The notes under the pieces were generated by a model. The model saw nothing but the letters and a program-made list of their open reading frames with translations. It was not told the origin of the DNA and searched no databases. This document shows, piece by piece, positions 1-8,241 of a DNA stretch of 64,000 bases. The stretch lies in contig CAJQLE010000001.1 of NCBI GenBank assembly GCA_905479105.1, positions 423,628 through 487,627 on the forward strand, written 5' to 3'. Origin of the DNA: an uncultured Flavobacteriales bacterium (lineage in GTDB: Bacteria; Bacteroidota; Bacteroidia; Flavobacteriales_G; Salibacteraceae). Position 1 is the first letter of the stretch, and each line of letters begins with the position of its first letter. A program made the translations under genes and the position numbers.

Positions 1-357
1 GAACTGGTAGGTGGAAACGTTAGTGGTGGTGGTGACAATGTTGTTCATGGCACAGTTCATTGGGATAACGATGGCACATATGCCAATTTTGGTGAAAAAA
101 ATTCATTGTCAAATGGAATTTTTGCCAATGAATTCCATGTCTTTTCAATTATTTGGAATGAGCAATCAATCAGTTGGTATCGAGATGATATTAAATACAA
201 TGAAATCGATATTACGCCATCAGCTTTAAGTGAATTTCACCAAGAATTCTTCTTTATTTTCAATGCAGCGGTTGGCGGAAATTGGCCTGGATCTCCAAAT
301 TCAGAAACCGTCTTTCCTCAAACTATGATCGTGGATTATGTGCGTGTTTTCCAATAA
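1..357 (+). CDS. GH16 family beta-glucanase, C-terminal part (5' end outside window)
   Basis: Reading frame 1 is open from the first base to a TAA at 355-357, giving the last 118 residues. The residues HVFSIIWNEQSISWYRDD and the closing MIVDYVRVFQ match the C-terminal jelly-roll strands of GH16 endo-beta-1,3-glucanases (laminarinases), where the chain usually ends in a DYVRVY-type strand. FNAAVGGNWPGSP is the usual Asn-containing segment before that strand. The catalytic ExDxxE motif lies upstream, outside the window. There is no T9SS sorting domain after the fold, so the product is probably a lipoprotein or Sec-exported enzyme. The next gene encodes sugar-binding-like modules, which fits a beta-glucan locus. 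Confidence 0.85.
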   Translation, partial: ELVGGNVSGGGDNVVHGTVHWDNDGTYANFGEKNSLSNGIFANEFHVFSIIWNEQSISWYRDDIKYNEIDITPSALSEFHQEFFFIFNAAVGGNWPGSPNSETVFPQTMIVDYVRVFQ

Positions 358-453
358 AATAGATTTAAACAGTTAGTTTACAGAACGATAAACTGAATAT
401 CTCTGAGGTTTTAGTCAATTATACTATAATTTAACAATTTTTTTTAGCTCCGT

Positions 454-481
454 AAGCCCTTTAAAATGAGGCTTTTTTGTT
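454..481 (+). terminator. Weak intrinsic terminator after the GH16 gene
   Basis: AAGCC (454-458) and GGCTT (470-474) can pair across an 11-base loop, followed by a run of T. The stem is only 5 bp, so this is a modest candidate, but it is the only one between the GH16 gene and the next gene. Confidence 0.45.
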
Positions 482-532
482 TTTACAGCTTTTTGAAACA
501 GTACTTATGGTATTTATAACCATATCTTTCGT

Positions 533-540
533 AATATTGT
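533..540 (+). promoter_or_regulatory. Candidate -7 element (TATCTTTC)
   Basis: The octamer differs by one base from the Bacteroidota -7 consensus TAnnTTTG and lies 21 bases before the ATG at 562. No convincing -33 TTTG is seen at the right spacing. Confidence 0.35.
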
Positions 541-561
541 ATTAATCAAAAAAAATTACAT

Positions 562-2277
562 ATGAAAAATTTTACTTTAACATGTTTGTCGTTCGTCCTT
601 GCATTAGGATTGAATGCTCAAACTCAAATTGATCTTCCTATTTCATGGGATAACGCCACGGTAAACTATACCACAACACCTTTTGAAGGTGGTCAATCTG
701 CAGCTGATGTTGATCCTTTAAATGCTACTAACAATGTTCTAAGATTCACTAAGCCAGTTGGCGCTCAACCATGGGCAGGGGTTACATTAAGCACACCTAC
801 TGGTTTGGCTTCTCTCATCCCATTTGACGCTAATAACAACATTATTTCCGTGATGGTTTATTCTCCAGCTGCGGGTCTTCCAATGAGACTGAAAGCCGAA
901 GTTGCGGGCACTCCAACACAAAGTGTTGAGACGGACGCGACAACCACTGTGGCCAATGCATGGGAGACATTAACATTTGATTTTTCAAATGAGGCTCCGG
1001 GAACAGCAGCTATTAATTATGCTTTTCAATTCAACATGCTTTCATTTTTCGGTGACTTTTTGACCGCTGCAAGTGGTCAAGTATTTTTCGTAGATGACGT
1101 TGTTTTCGGAGGTATTACACCACCACCTTCTGGCCTTGACACAATCGATCTTCCTATTTCTTGGGATGACACAGCAAACGTTGATTATACAACTACCGCA
1201 TTTGAAGGTGGTATTTCTGCTGCTGATATCGATCCAACTGATGCCTCTAACAATGTGTTAAAATTCACAAAGCCAGTAGGCGCTCAGCCTTGGGCAGGAG
1301 TTACTTTAGGAAACCAAACACTTAACAACCCTATCCCTTTTACAGCTGCAGAAAACATTGTATCAGTAAAAGTATATTCTCCAGCAGCAGGGCTTCCAAT
1401 AATGATGAAAGCAGAAGAAGCTGGTGGCGGGTTCGCTGAAGCAACAGTCAATACTACGGTAGCTAACGCTTGGGAAACTATCTTCTTTGATTTCTCTGCT
1501 CCAACTGCAGGTTCTCTTGATTACAATTTAAATTACGATGTGCTTTCGTTCTTTGGGGACTTTCTGACTGCTGCAAGTGGTCAAGAGTTCTATATCGATA
1601 GCGTGTTTTTTGGATTGCCAGTTCCTCCTAATCCAACAATCGACACAAACTCAGTTACATTTCAAGTTGACATGAGAGGTTACACAGGCAATTACACGAC
1701 TCCTGAGGTTAATGGTGTTTTTAATGGCTGGTGTGGAAACTGTAACCCAATGACTGACGTGAATAACGATAGTATTTGGGAAGCGACAATTGATATTCCA
1801 CTTGACACCATCGAATTCAAGTTTTCTCATGACGCTTGGACTGGTCAAGAAGAATTAGATTCAGCTTCTGCCTGCGTTTTAACCACAATTGATGGTAACA
1901 ATGTTTTTGTAAATAGACTCATCATTGTATCCTCAGATACTGTATTGCCAGTTGTATGTTGGAATTCTTGCGAGGCTTGTGTTGAAGTACCAGTTGACAC
2001 GAACGATACAGGAACAGGTATCTTCAGTCTTCCAAGTAATTTTGATCTAAATATTTATCCAAATCCAACTAATGGAATTGTAAATATTGAGACTGCTTCT
2101 TTTGAGTCATACGCTTTGACTATGATGGATGCTTTAGGAAGAGTAGTTTATACTTCTTCTAATGTGAACAACACTCTTGAAACAGTAGATGTTAGTTCAT
2201 TCGAAAATGGTATTTACATGGTTATTCTGAATGCAGATGATAAAATTCACACATCCAAAGTGATGGTGTCTAAGTAA
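562..2277 (+). CDS. T9SS-exported protein with two carbohydrate-binding-like modules and a Cys-rich CBM-like domain
   Basis: A 571-residue secreted protein. Residues 1-20 are a signal peptide ending in LNAQ. Residues ~22-187 and ~195-358 are two close copies of one module, both with PISWD, FTKPVGAQPWAGVTL, SPAAGLP and SFFGDFLTAASGQ. Similar modules occur in proteins encoded beside bacterial GH16 laminarinases, so I infer beta-glucan binding. Residues ~364-476 form a domain with TPEVNGVFNGWCGNC and six cysteines that resembles glycogen-binding (AMPK/CBM48-like) folds; the same domain is in the gene at 49258. Residues ~490-571 are a T9SS type A sorting domain (YPNPTNG, then a GIYMV strand and a terminal VSK). 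No catalytic domain is apparent, so it probably holds glucan at the cell surface. Confidence 0.8.
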   Translation: MKNFTLTCLSFVLALGLNAQTQIDLPISWDNATVNYTTTPFEGGQSAADVDPLNATNNVLRFTKPVGAQPWAGVTLSTPTGLASLIPFDANNNIISVMVYSPAAGLPMRLKAEVAGTPTQSVETDATTTVANAWETLTFDFSNEAPGTAAINYAFQFNMLSFFGDFLTAASGQVFFVDDVVFGGITPPPSGLDTIDLPISWDDTANVDYTTTAFEGGISAADIDPTDASNNVLKFTKPVGAQPWAGVTLGNQTLNNPIPFTAAENIVSVKVYSPAAGLPIMMKAEEAGGGFAEATVNTTVANAWETIFFDFSAPTAGSLDYNLNYDVLSFFGDFLTAASGQEFYIDSVFFGLPVPPNPTIDTNSVTFQVDMRGYTGNYTTPEVNGVFNGWCGNCNPMTDVNNDSIWEATIDIPLDTIEFKFSHDAWTGQEELDSASACVLTTIDGNNVFVNRLIIVSSDTVLPVVCWNSCEACVEVPVDTNDTGTGIFSLPSNFDLNIYPNPTNGIVNIETASFESYALTMMDALGRVVYTSSNVNNTLETVDVSSFENGIYMVILNADDKIHTSKVMVSK

Positions 2278-2312
2278 TTGTTCATATGTGATTTGTAGTT
2301 TGTTTTAAAGTT

Positions 2313-2345
2313 AAAAAGGCCTCAACCTCGGTTGAGGCCTTTTTG
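2313..2345 (+). terminator. Strong intrinsic terminator
   Basis: A near-perfect inverted repeat, AAAAAGGCCTCAAC then CTCG then GTTGAGGCCTTTTT, 36 bases after the stop codon at 2277. The A and T flanks make it usable from both strands. Confidence 0.88.
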
Positions 2346-2409
2346 TTTGTGATTGTCACTTAAACCTTAAAGGCAAGTTGTATGTTTATCAACAATACAT
2401 CTTGAATCA

Positions 2410-3459
2410 TTGCCTGTTTACATCAACCAAATAACCACAGCAGTTCCTTCACACAAATACCTTGCTGAAGAAATAAGCCTCTTCCTTGCCAATACTGCCG
2501 TAACCCCTACAGCGCAAAGAAAGGCCAGGATTGTTTCTTCGAAAAGCGGTATTGAGTCCCGATATTCTGTTCTCGAAGACTTCAGAAATAACAGTGATAA
2601 GACATTATTCAAAACTCCCGTTCCTTCTATTGAATCAAGATTGGAGCAATACAATTTTCACTCCTTGCCGCTAGCTCTGGATGCAATAAACCAGTTAGAC
2701 GGTTTCAGAGCTTCGGACATAACACACATCATAACCGTTTCCTGCACAGGCATGTCGGCACCAGGATTAGAACTTTGGCTTTCGAGGGCTCTAAAACTGA
2801 ACTCAACATGTGCTAAGCATGCCATTAATTTTATTGGTTGTCATGGTGCTTTTCATGCCATGAAAATAGCACATTCGATTATCAAGGCTGATTCTAATTC
2901 TAATGTCCTGATAGTATCGGTTGAACTGTGCAGCCTGCACTTTCAACCTTCTGATGATGACGATTCCATCTTAGCCAATGTCCTTTTTGGAGATGGAGCG
3001 GCAGCAATGCTCCTCAGCGCTAAAAACAACACAGATAAACCTACAATCGAGTTAATCGATTTTGAGCAGCAATTCATACCAAGCGATAACAGTATGATGG
3101 CATGGAATATTGACTCCAAAGGCTTTTTACTAAGACTAAGTTCTTATGTTCCTCAAGCCATTAAAGAAGGTGTTTTATCATTATATCAAACCTCAAAACC
3201 ATCAGACAAGGACTTGTGGGCTATTCATCCTGGAGGGAAAAACATTCTAGACTCTGTTGAAAGTGCATTAGACTTGAGTGAGGCTCAAATGAACCCATCT
3301 AGGCATGTATTGAAGCACTATGGAAACATGTCATCTGCAACTATAGTATTCGTTTTAAAAGAAATACTTGGTCAAGCAAAAGAGACCTCAATTTTGCATA
3401 GTTTGGGCTTTGGCCCTGGTCTCACAATAGAAAAATTGAAAGCAAAAATTCACGTCTAA
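2410..3459 (+). CDS. Type III polyketide synthase (chalcone/stilbene synthase family)
   Basis: A 349-residue enzyme with a TTG start (TTG-CCT-GTT). The type III PKS triad is visible: Cys112 in SCTGMSAPG, His273 in AIHPGGKN and Asn306 in YGNMSSAT. FGDGAAAML (193-201) and GFGPGLTIE (333-341) are further family signatures. Such enzymes condense an acyl-CoA starter with malonyl-CoA and cyclise the chain to resorcinols, pyrones or phloroglucinols; the product here cannot be read from sequence. The stop codon overlaps the next start by one base, and the next three genes also overlap, so four products are made together. A related logic is the Streptomyces SrsA-SrsB-SrsC set (PKS, methyltransferase, flavoprotein), which makes methylated, hydroxylated alkylresorcinols. 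The UbiA gene is an addition to that scheme. Confidence 0.92.
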   Translation: MPVYINQITTAVPSHKYLAEEISLFLANTAVTPTAQRKARIVSSKSGIESRYSVLEDFRNNSDKTLFKTPVPSIESRLEQYNFHSLPLALDAINQLDGFRASDITHIITVSCTGMSAPGLELWLSRALKLNSTCAKHAINFIGCHGAFHAMKIAHSIIKADSNSNVLIVSVELCSLHFQPSDDDDSILANVLFGDGAAAMLLSAKNNTDKPTIELIDFEQQFIPSDNSMMAWNIDSKGFLLRLSSYVPQAIKEGVLSLYQTSKPSDKDLWAIHPGGKNILDSVESALDLSEAQMNPSRHVLKHYGNMSSATIVFVLKEILGQAKETSILHSLGFGPGLTIEKLKAKIHV

Positions 3460-4163
3460 TGTTTTCGTTTAATCATAGACATCCCGGTCCGGAACTGATG
3501 GACAATCCGAATGTCAATGAAGATGAGCTGACGTTAAATTTAATTGAATTAGAAACCATCAATACGCTTCTTGGCGGTTACAAAACTACTTTCAAGGGTC
3601 TTGAAAAGTTGATGAAAGATCGCAGTCGCACATATCATATTCTGGATATTGGCTGTGGTGGCGGAGATACTATTGCTGCAACGTATGATTGGGCCACAAA
3701 AAAAAACATCAACGTGCAGTTCACCGGCTTGGACATGTCATCGGCAGCAATCAAGCAATCAATGAAAAGGTGCGCACATATTCAAGGAGCAGAATTTCTT
3801 AATCTCCCCTTTCAACAACTGGCCTCAACTGAAAAATCATTTGACATCGTTATGTGCAGTCTTTTCACGCATCACTTTTATGATGATGATCTAATAACTC
3901 TGCTCAAAGTCATGCATGATCGATCCAGCATCGGTTTCGTGATCAATGATTTAGAAAGAAATAAAATCGCCTGGGCTAGCATTTCACTTTTAACACAAAT
4001 ACTCTCAAAGTCACACCTTGTCAAGCATGACGCACCGTTATCTGTAAAAAGAGGGTTTATAAAAAGCGATTGGACAAAGCTTCTAGAAGAAGCTGGGATA
4101 AAAAACTACCAGATAAGTTGGAGTTGGGCTTTTCGTCATTGCATAATTTCAACCCATGCATGA
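3459..4163 (+). CDS. SAM-dependent methyltransferase of the type III PKS operon
   Basis: A 234-residue class I methyltransferase. The SAM-binding motif I is LDIGCGGGD (62-70), followed by an acidic motif in FTGLDMSSAAI. The N-terminal segment ELMDNP with a following LIELETINTLLGG is typical of small methyltransferases next to bacterial type III PKS genes. It probably O- or C-methylates the polyketide ring. It starts on the last base of the PKS stop codon and overlaps the next gene by 8 bases. SrsB of Streptomyces plays a comparable role but belongs to a different (membrane) methyltransferase family, so the parallel is functional only. Confidence 0.85.
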   Translation: MFSFNHRHPGPELMDNPNVNEDELTLNLIELETINTLLGGYKTTFKGLEKLMKDRSRTYHILDIGCGGGDTIAATYDWATKKNINVQFTGLDMSSAAIKQSMKRCAHIQGAEFLNLPFQQLASTEKSFDIVMCSLFTHHFYDDDLITLLKVMHDRSSIGFVINDLERNKIAWASISLLTQILSKSHLVKHDAPLSVKRGFIKSDWTKLLEEAGIKNYQISWSWAFRHCIISTHA

Positions 4164-5274
4164 TGTTGCAATAATCGGTGCGGGATTGGCTGGACTAGCT
4201 TCAAGCATTGAACTTAGTTCACAAGGATTTGATGTTGTGCTTTTCGAGAAAAACAGCTATCCTTTTCACAAGGTATGCGGAGAATATATATCCAACGAAT
4301 CCATTGAATATCTTACTTATTTAGGGGTTAATTTAAATGCCCTCGGTGTGGCGCATATCAATCGTTTTTCATTGTCAACAGAACAAGGCAGCCAAATGAG
4401 TGCGCAACTTCCACTTGGGGGAATCGGAATTAGCAGGTATAGGCTTGATCAAGAACTTGCAAATATTTCTAAAACAAAAGGCACCACTCTTATTGACAAT
4501 ACAACTGTGCTTGAAACCAATGGGAACAAAATCAAAACCACAGCAGGAGATTTTGAAGCACAGATTATCATTGGAGCGCATGGCAAACGATCCAATATCG
4601 ATAAACAACTAGATCGCGACTTTATAAAAACCCCCCTGCGTGAAAACCACAACTTTATAGGTGTTAAATATCATCTGCGTGCAGACTTGCCCAAAGACCT
4701 TATTGAATTACACCTGTTTAAAAACGGCTATTGCGGAATTTCAGCCATTGAAGAGGATAAATATTGCATGTGTTATTTAAGTAAGGCGAGTAACTTAAAA
4801 TCAGGAATGACCTTTGAAGAGATGGAAACTTCCGTGCTTGCGCAGAATTCAATTCTAAAAGACTACCTGAGTCGCTTTGAAAAAATCTATGATCAGCCTA
4901 AAGTGATATCACAAGTAAATTTTCAAAACAAAGAAAAAGGCAACTCCTCGATATTATTTGCAGGGGATGCCGCTGGGTTAATCGCTCCTTTAAGTGGAAA
5001 TGGAATGAGCATGGCGTTGCAAAGCGCGCACTTGCTTCAAAAAGAAGTTTCAAGTTTTCTAAATCAAAAACAGAGTTATGATTTAGCCCTCATCAATTAT
5101 TCAAAAGCTTGGAATCATGCATTGATTGGTCGTTTCAGGTTTTCTAAGCTGATGCAAAGCGTATTTTTCAACCCTTCCTTAATGAATCCATTGGTAAAAA
5201 CTGCTAACATCTTTCCACCTTTGGCAAAGACAATTATTAAACAAACGCATGGCAAAGCATTCTTCAAGGGATAA
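4156..5274 (+). CDS. FAD-dependent oxidoreductase (UbiH/geranylgeranyl-reductase-like) of the PKS operon
   Basis: A 372-residue flavoprotein. An N-terminal dinucleotide-binding motif GAGLAG (8-13) is followed by an acidic end at FEK and by FHKVCGEYIS, typical of the geranylgeranyl reductase/UbiH superfamily. The second FAD motif, FAGDAAGLIAPLSGNG, is near residues 268-283. In this setting it is either an aromatic-ring monooxygenase, giving a quinol or quinone, or a reductase of isoprenoid double bonds; sequence alone cannot separate these. It overlaps the methyltransferase by 8 bases and the UbiA gene by 26 bases, so translation is coupled. Confidence 0.85.
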   Translation: MHDVAIIGAGLAGLASSIELSSQGFDVVLFEKNSYPFHKVCGEYISNESIEYLTYLGVNLNALGVAHINRFSLSTEQGSQMSAQLPLGGIGISRYRLDQELANISKTKGTTLIDNTTVLETNGNKIKTTAGDFEAQIIIGAHGKRSNIDKQLDRDFIKTPLRENHNFIGVKYHLRADLPKDLIELHLFKNGYCGISAIEEDKYCMCYLSKASNLKSGMTFEEMETSVLAQNSILKDYLSRFEKIYDQPKVISQVNFQNKEKGNSSILFAGDAAGLIAPLSGNGMSMALQSAHLLQKEVSSFLNQKQSYDLALINYSKAWNHALIGRFRFSKLMQSVFFNPSLMNPLVKTANIFPPLAKTIIKQTHGKAFFKG

Positions 5275-6184
5275 CAGCAGCACTCAGATTTCAACGAGCT
5301 CGGAGAAAGATCGTGCTTGGCGGAATGCGCTAATTCTAATGCGCATTCCTTTTTCAGTTTTTTTAATGCCGGTGTTTTGGTTTGCTCTGAGTAATTCCAA
5401 TCAAGATTTCAATCATTGGACGGCATTTGCCGTGTTCATTATTATCCATGTTTTCATGTACCCTGCTAGCAATGGATATAACAGTTACCATGATAAAGAT
5501 GAGGAAAGCATAGGAGGATTAGAAAATCCGCCTCTTGTTAATCAAGAGCTTTTTTATTTGGTTATGCTTTTTGATGCAACCGCAATCATTGGAGCTTATC
5601 TGATTTCACCGCTCTTTGCTGCTATGGTTTTTGTTTATACCATGGTTTCTAAGGCTTACAGTTTTGATAAAATCAGGCTCAAAAGATATCCCATTGCAAG
5701 CACCGTTGTGGTTACGGTCTTTCAGGGAGCATTTACATACGGCATGGTACTCATAGCCCTGGGCTTGCCCATTGATAAAAATCAAATGATTTACGCAGCG
5801 ATAAGCACATTTTTAATCGCTGGATCTTATCCCTTGACACAAATATATCAGCATAAAGAAGACCGTGAAAGAGGTGATAAAACGCTCTCTTTGAAACTTG
5901 GAATCAAAGGCACATTTATCTTTTCTTCCTTTATGTTTCTATTAGGGTTTTCTGGAATTGTAGCTTCTTATTTCATGGAAAACAAAGTAGTGGATATCGC
6001 TGTTTTAATTATCGCCACAGCTCCTATTGGTTTTTACTTCTTCCGGTGGATGGTGCGATCTTGGAAAGATGATGATCACATAAACTTCAGAAACACCATG
6101 AACATGAATGCTATTTCTTCGATCGCCCTAAGTTTAGCTTTCATAACGATGCTCGTATTGCATCATTTTAACTTCATTTATTAG
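5249..6184 (+). CDS. UbiA-family prenyltransferase of the PKS operon
   Basis: A 311-residue membrane protein with about eight hydrophobic helices. The first metal/diphosphate motif is NGYNSYHDKDEE (residues 75-86), giving N78-xxx-D82-xxx-E86 where classic UbiA has NxxxDxxxD. The second is YQHKEDRERGDKTLSLKLG, matching the usual acidic cluster before a T-L-x-x-x-L-G strand. The family moves a polyprenyl group onto an aromatic acceptor, so this enzyme probably prenylates the polyketide phenol in the inner membrane. The first 24 residues are Ser-rich and polar. The ATG lies 26 bases inside the previous gene. Its 3' end overlaps convergent fbp by 4 bases, so no terminator fits between them. Confidence 0.88.
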   Translation: MAKHSSRDNSSTQISTSSEKDRAWRNALILMRIPFSVFLMPVFWFALSNSNQDFNHWTAFAVFIIIHVFMYPASNGYNSYHDKDEESIGGLENPPLVNQELFYLVMLFDATAIIGAYLISPLFAAMVFVYTMVSKAYSFDKIRLKRYPIASTVVVTVFQGAFTYGMVLIALGLPIDKNQMIYAAISTFLIAGSYPLTQIYQHKEDRERGDKTLSLKLGIKGTFIFSSFMFLLGFSGIVASYFMENKVVDIAVLIIATAPIGFYFFRWMVRSWKDDDHINFRNTMNMNAISSIALSLAFITMLVLHHFNFIY

Positions 6185-7146
6185 TCTTTCATCACTTCAT
6201 CCATCATAACCTTGCTTCCAAGATAGAGAGGTGATTTTTGATGCAGCTCTGTGGGCTGAAGCTTTAAGATATCATCCACGCCATTGGTCGCATATCCAGA
6301 AGCTTGAGATATTAGGTAAGCCATTGGAATACATTCATAAACCAACCTCAATTTGCCTTGGGGGGCTTCTCCTGTTGCAGGATAAACATAGATCCCACCT
6401 TTGAGTAAATTCCTGTGAAAATCTGACACCAATGATCCAATGTAACGACCAGTATACTGACGTTTACCTTTTTCATTTTTCTTATCCCGGCAGTATTGAA
6501 TAAAGCGTTTCAATTTCGGATCAAAATCGTCAAAATTTACTTCATTAATTGAATACACCTTGCCATCTTGAGGCGTGTGGACATGATCTAAAACACGGTG
6601 GTAAGATTTTTTCCATTGCTCAAGGGTAAAAACATGCAATCCATGGCCTGTACTCAACACCATTTGTGTGCTTACACTATATAACACATAACCCGCTGCG
6701 ATCATATGGCTCCCCTTCTGAAGAAAATCATTCAAGGTAACGGGAGCTCCAACCTTCGAGACTCGTTTATAAATTCCGAAAATCGTTCCAATAGAAACAT
6801 TTACGTCAATGTTAGAGGACCCATCCAAAGGATCAATGACAATAACATACTGGGCGTCCTTATTTTCTTCAAACGTTACAAACTTTTCACTTTCCTCACT
6901 GGCCCAGCCCGCTATTACGCCCGAACTTCTCAAAGCTCGTTCAAAGACATTATCGGCATAAACATCTAGCTTTTGTTGAGCATCTCCGGTAGAATTCTCT
7001 CCGCCATCCGCTCCCAATATATCAGCTCCCAATCCTTGATAACCGACTTCTTTGCTTAGAATGAATGATGCTTTTTCTATAGCACCAAAAATTTTCGCAA
7101 TCTCTGGCGTTGTCTCGGTAGAAAGGAAATTATTTAACTCAGTCAT
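6181..7146 (-). CDS. fbp: Fructose-1,6-bisphosphatase class I
   Basis: A 321-residue enzyme that hydrolyses fructose 1,6-bisphosphate to fructose 6-phosphate, the committed step of gluconeogenesis. Metal-binding signatures are SEESE (83-87) and DPLDGSSNID (105-114). NDFLQ, PATGEAPQGKLRLVYE and the C-terminal half are also typical of class I. Length is normal. Its start overlaps the end of the upstream secreted-protein gene by 8 bases, so the two are probably co-transcribed. The same window carries a disrupted pfkA (14989-15968), the opposing glycolytic enzyme. Confidence 0.95.
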   Translation of the reverse strand: MTELNNFLSTETTPEIAKIFGAIEKASFILSKEVGYQGLGADILGADGGENSTGDAQQKLDVYADNVFERALRSSGVIAGWASEESEKFVTFEENKDAQYVIVIDPLDGSSNIDVNVSIGTIFGIYKRVSKVGAPVTLNDFLQKGSHMIAAGYVLYSVSTQMVLSTGHGLHVFTLEQWKKSYHRVLDHVHTPQDGKVYSINEVNFDDFDPKLKRFIQYCRDKKNEKGKRQYTGRYIGSLVSDFHRNLLKGGIYVYPATGEAPQGKLRLVYECIPMAYLISQASGYATNGVDDILKLQPTELHQKSPLYLGSKVMMDEVMKD

Positions 7147-8083
7147 TCGACTTTAATTTCTGCAAAGGTGCTAATTCACGAATGTTTTTGCCGAGTGATT
7201 TTTTTTCCTCCTCTTCTACAATTGGTTTTAAGCCGGCTTGAAGAAACCGATAGCTATCAAGTGCATACACAATTTCATATCCTAATGGTAAATAGTGATA
7301 TCGAATAACATTTTCAAGATCATTCTCTTTGGATGAAAAGGGCTCTTTCTTAATGAGGGAAAACAATTCATTTCCGTCTTTATCGAAAACAGAAATGTGC
7401 GCTTTTATTATTCTTCCATAATCATCACTTTGGAGTTCTCTGTAATCTGTTGATGTAATAAGCATGTCGAGCTCGTTGACGAACACATAATAATCTACTG
7501 CATACTTCACAGAAAGTGAATCGGTGAGTTTTGAATTTAGAACTTTCACCTTCGTGATAAGCTCTCGATGGTCTGCGATGCTCACTATTTGACCTTGCTC
7601 TATGCGAGTGCCAGGATCAGGTTCATTGGCCACTTCGCCTTGAAGTTTCATCCAATACTCTGCCAGTCTTTTCTTAAATCCTTGATCCTCTTTAATAACC
7701 GGAGGTTCATATGGCACGACATACGGTCGGGTTAGATGATATACAAAGTCCAAATCCATATTCATTTCAGGATCATCAGCATGAAGGTTCACACAGTTAT
7801 TGTATTCTTTACCGGCTATGAGAATAGCATTGTCTAATCCCTTTCTGAAAAAGCCACGCGTGTGCTGATAGGTGTATTGTGTGCCCTTTGCAATATCCCG
7901 ATCGACCTCACTCATATACTTATCTGGATGGAATGGGATAGAAAGAATGGTTGGCTTTCCCAGCGCATTTATACTATCTCGTTTAAAACCCAAATAGAGA
8001 GAATCGTTCGTTGGGCCATAATTACTTTGCCCTTGACTGGAAAAAGCAATTATTAATAGAAGTAAAACAGTCGTCAATTTCAT
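7139..8083 (-). CDS. Secreted protein of unknown function upstream of fbp
   Basis: 314 residues with a clear signal peptide (MKLTTVLLLLIIAFSSQGQ). No catalytic motif was recognised. The mature part is acidic, with long polar helices, a segment ADHRELITKVKVLNSKLTDS and a predicted beta-rich region YAVDYYVFVNELDMLI. There is no lipobox Cys and no T9SS tail, so a periplasmic location is most likely. It overlaps fbp by 8 bases and looks like the first gene of a two-gene unit. The functional link to fbp is unknown. Confidence 0.75.
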   Translation of the reverse strand: MKLTTVLLLLIIAFSSQGQSNYGPTNDSLYLGFKRDSINALGKPTILSIPFHPDKYMSEVDRDIAKGTQYTYQHTRGFFRKGLDNAILIAGKEYNNCVNLHADDPEMNMDLDFVYHLTRPYVVPYEPPVIKEDQGFKKRLAEYWMKLQGEVANEPDPGTRIEQGQIVSIADHRELITKVKVLNSKLTDSLSVKYAVDYYVFVNELDMLITSTDYRELQSDDYGRIIKAHISVFDKDGNELFSLIKKEPFSSKENDLENVIRYHYLPLGYEIVYALDSYRFLQAGLKPIVEEEEKKSLGKNIRELAPLQKLKSND

Positions 8084-8211
8084 GCGTCTAAACTAGGCTT
8101 CAGCGAAACATTGCTTTAACCAAATACTTAATATTAAGAACATAAAGCTGTGAACTGATATTGGTCAGTCTTCCTATTATCCAAACATCATACTTTAGCG
8201 ACTCGACTTAT

Positions 8212-8219
8212 TAACTTTG
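8212..8219 (+). promoter_or_regulatory. -7 promoter element (TAACTTTG) of hmgA
   Basis: An exact TAnnTTTG match 22 bases before the hmgA ATG. No clear -33 partner is visible. Confidence 0.5.
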
Positions 8220-8241
8220 AAGCGGACGAAAACAAACGACT

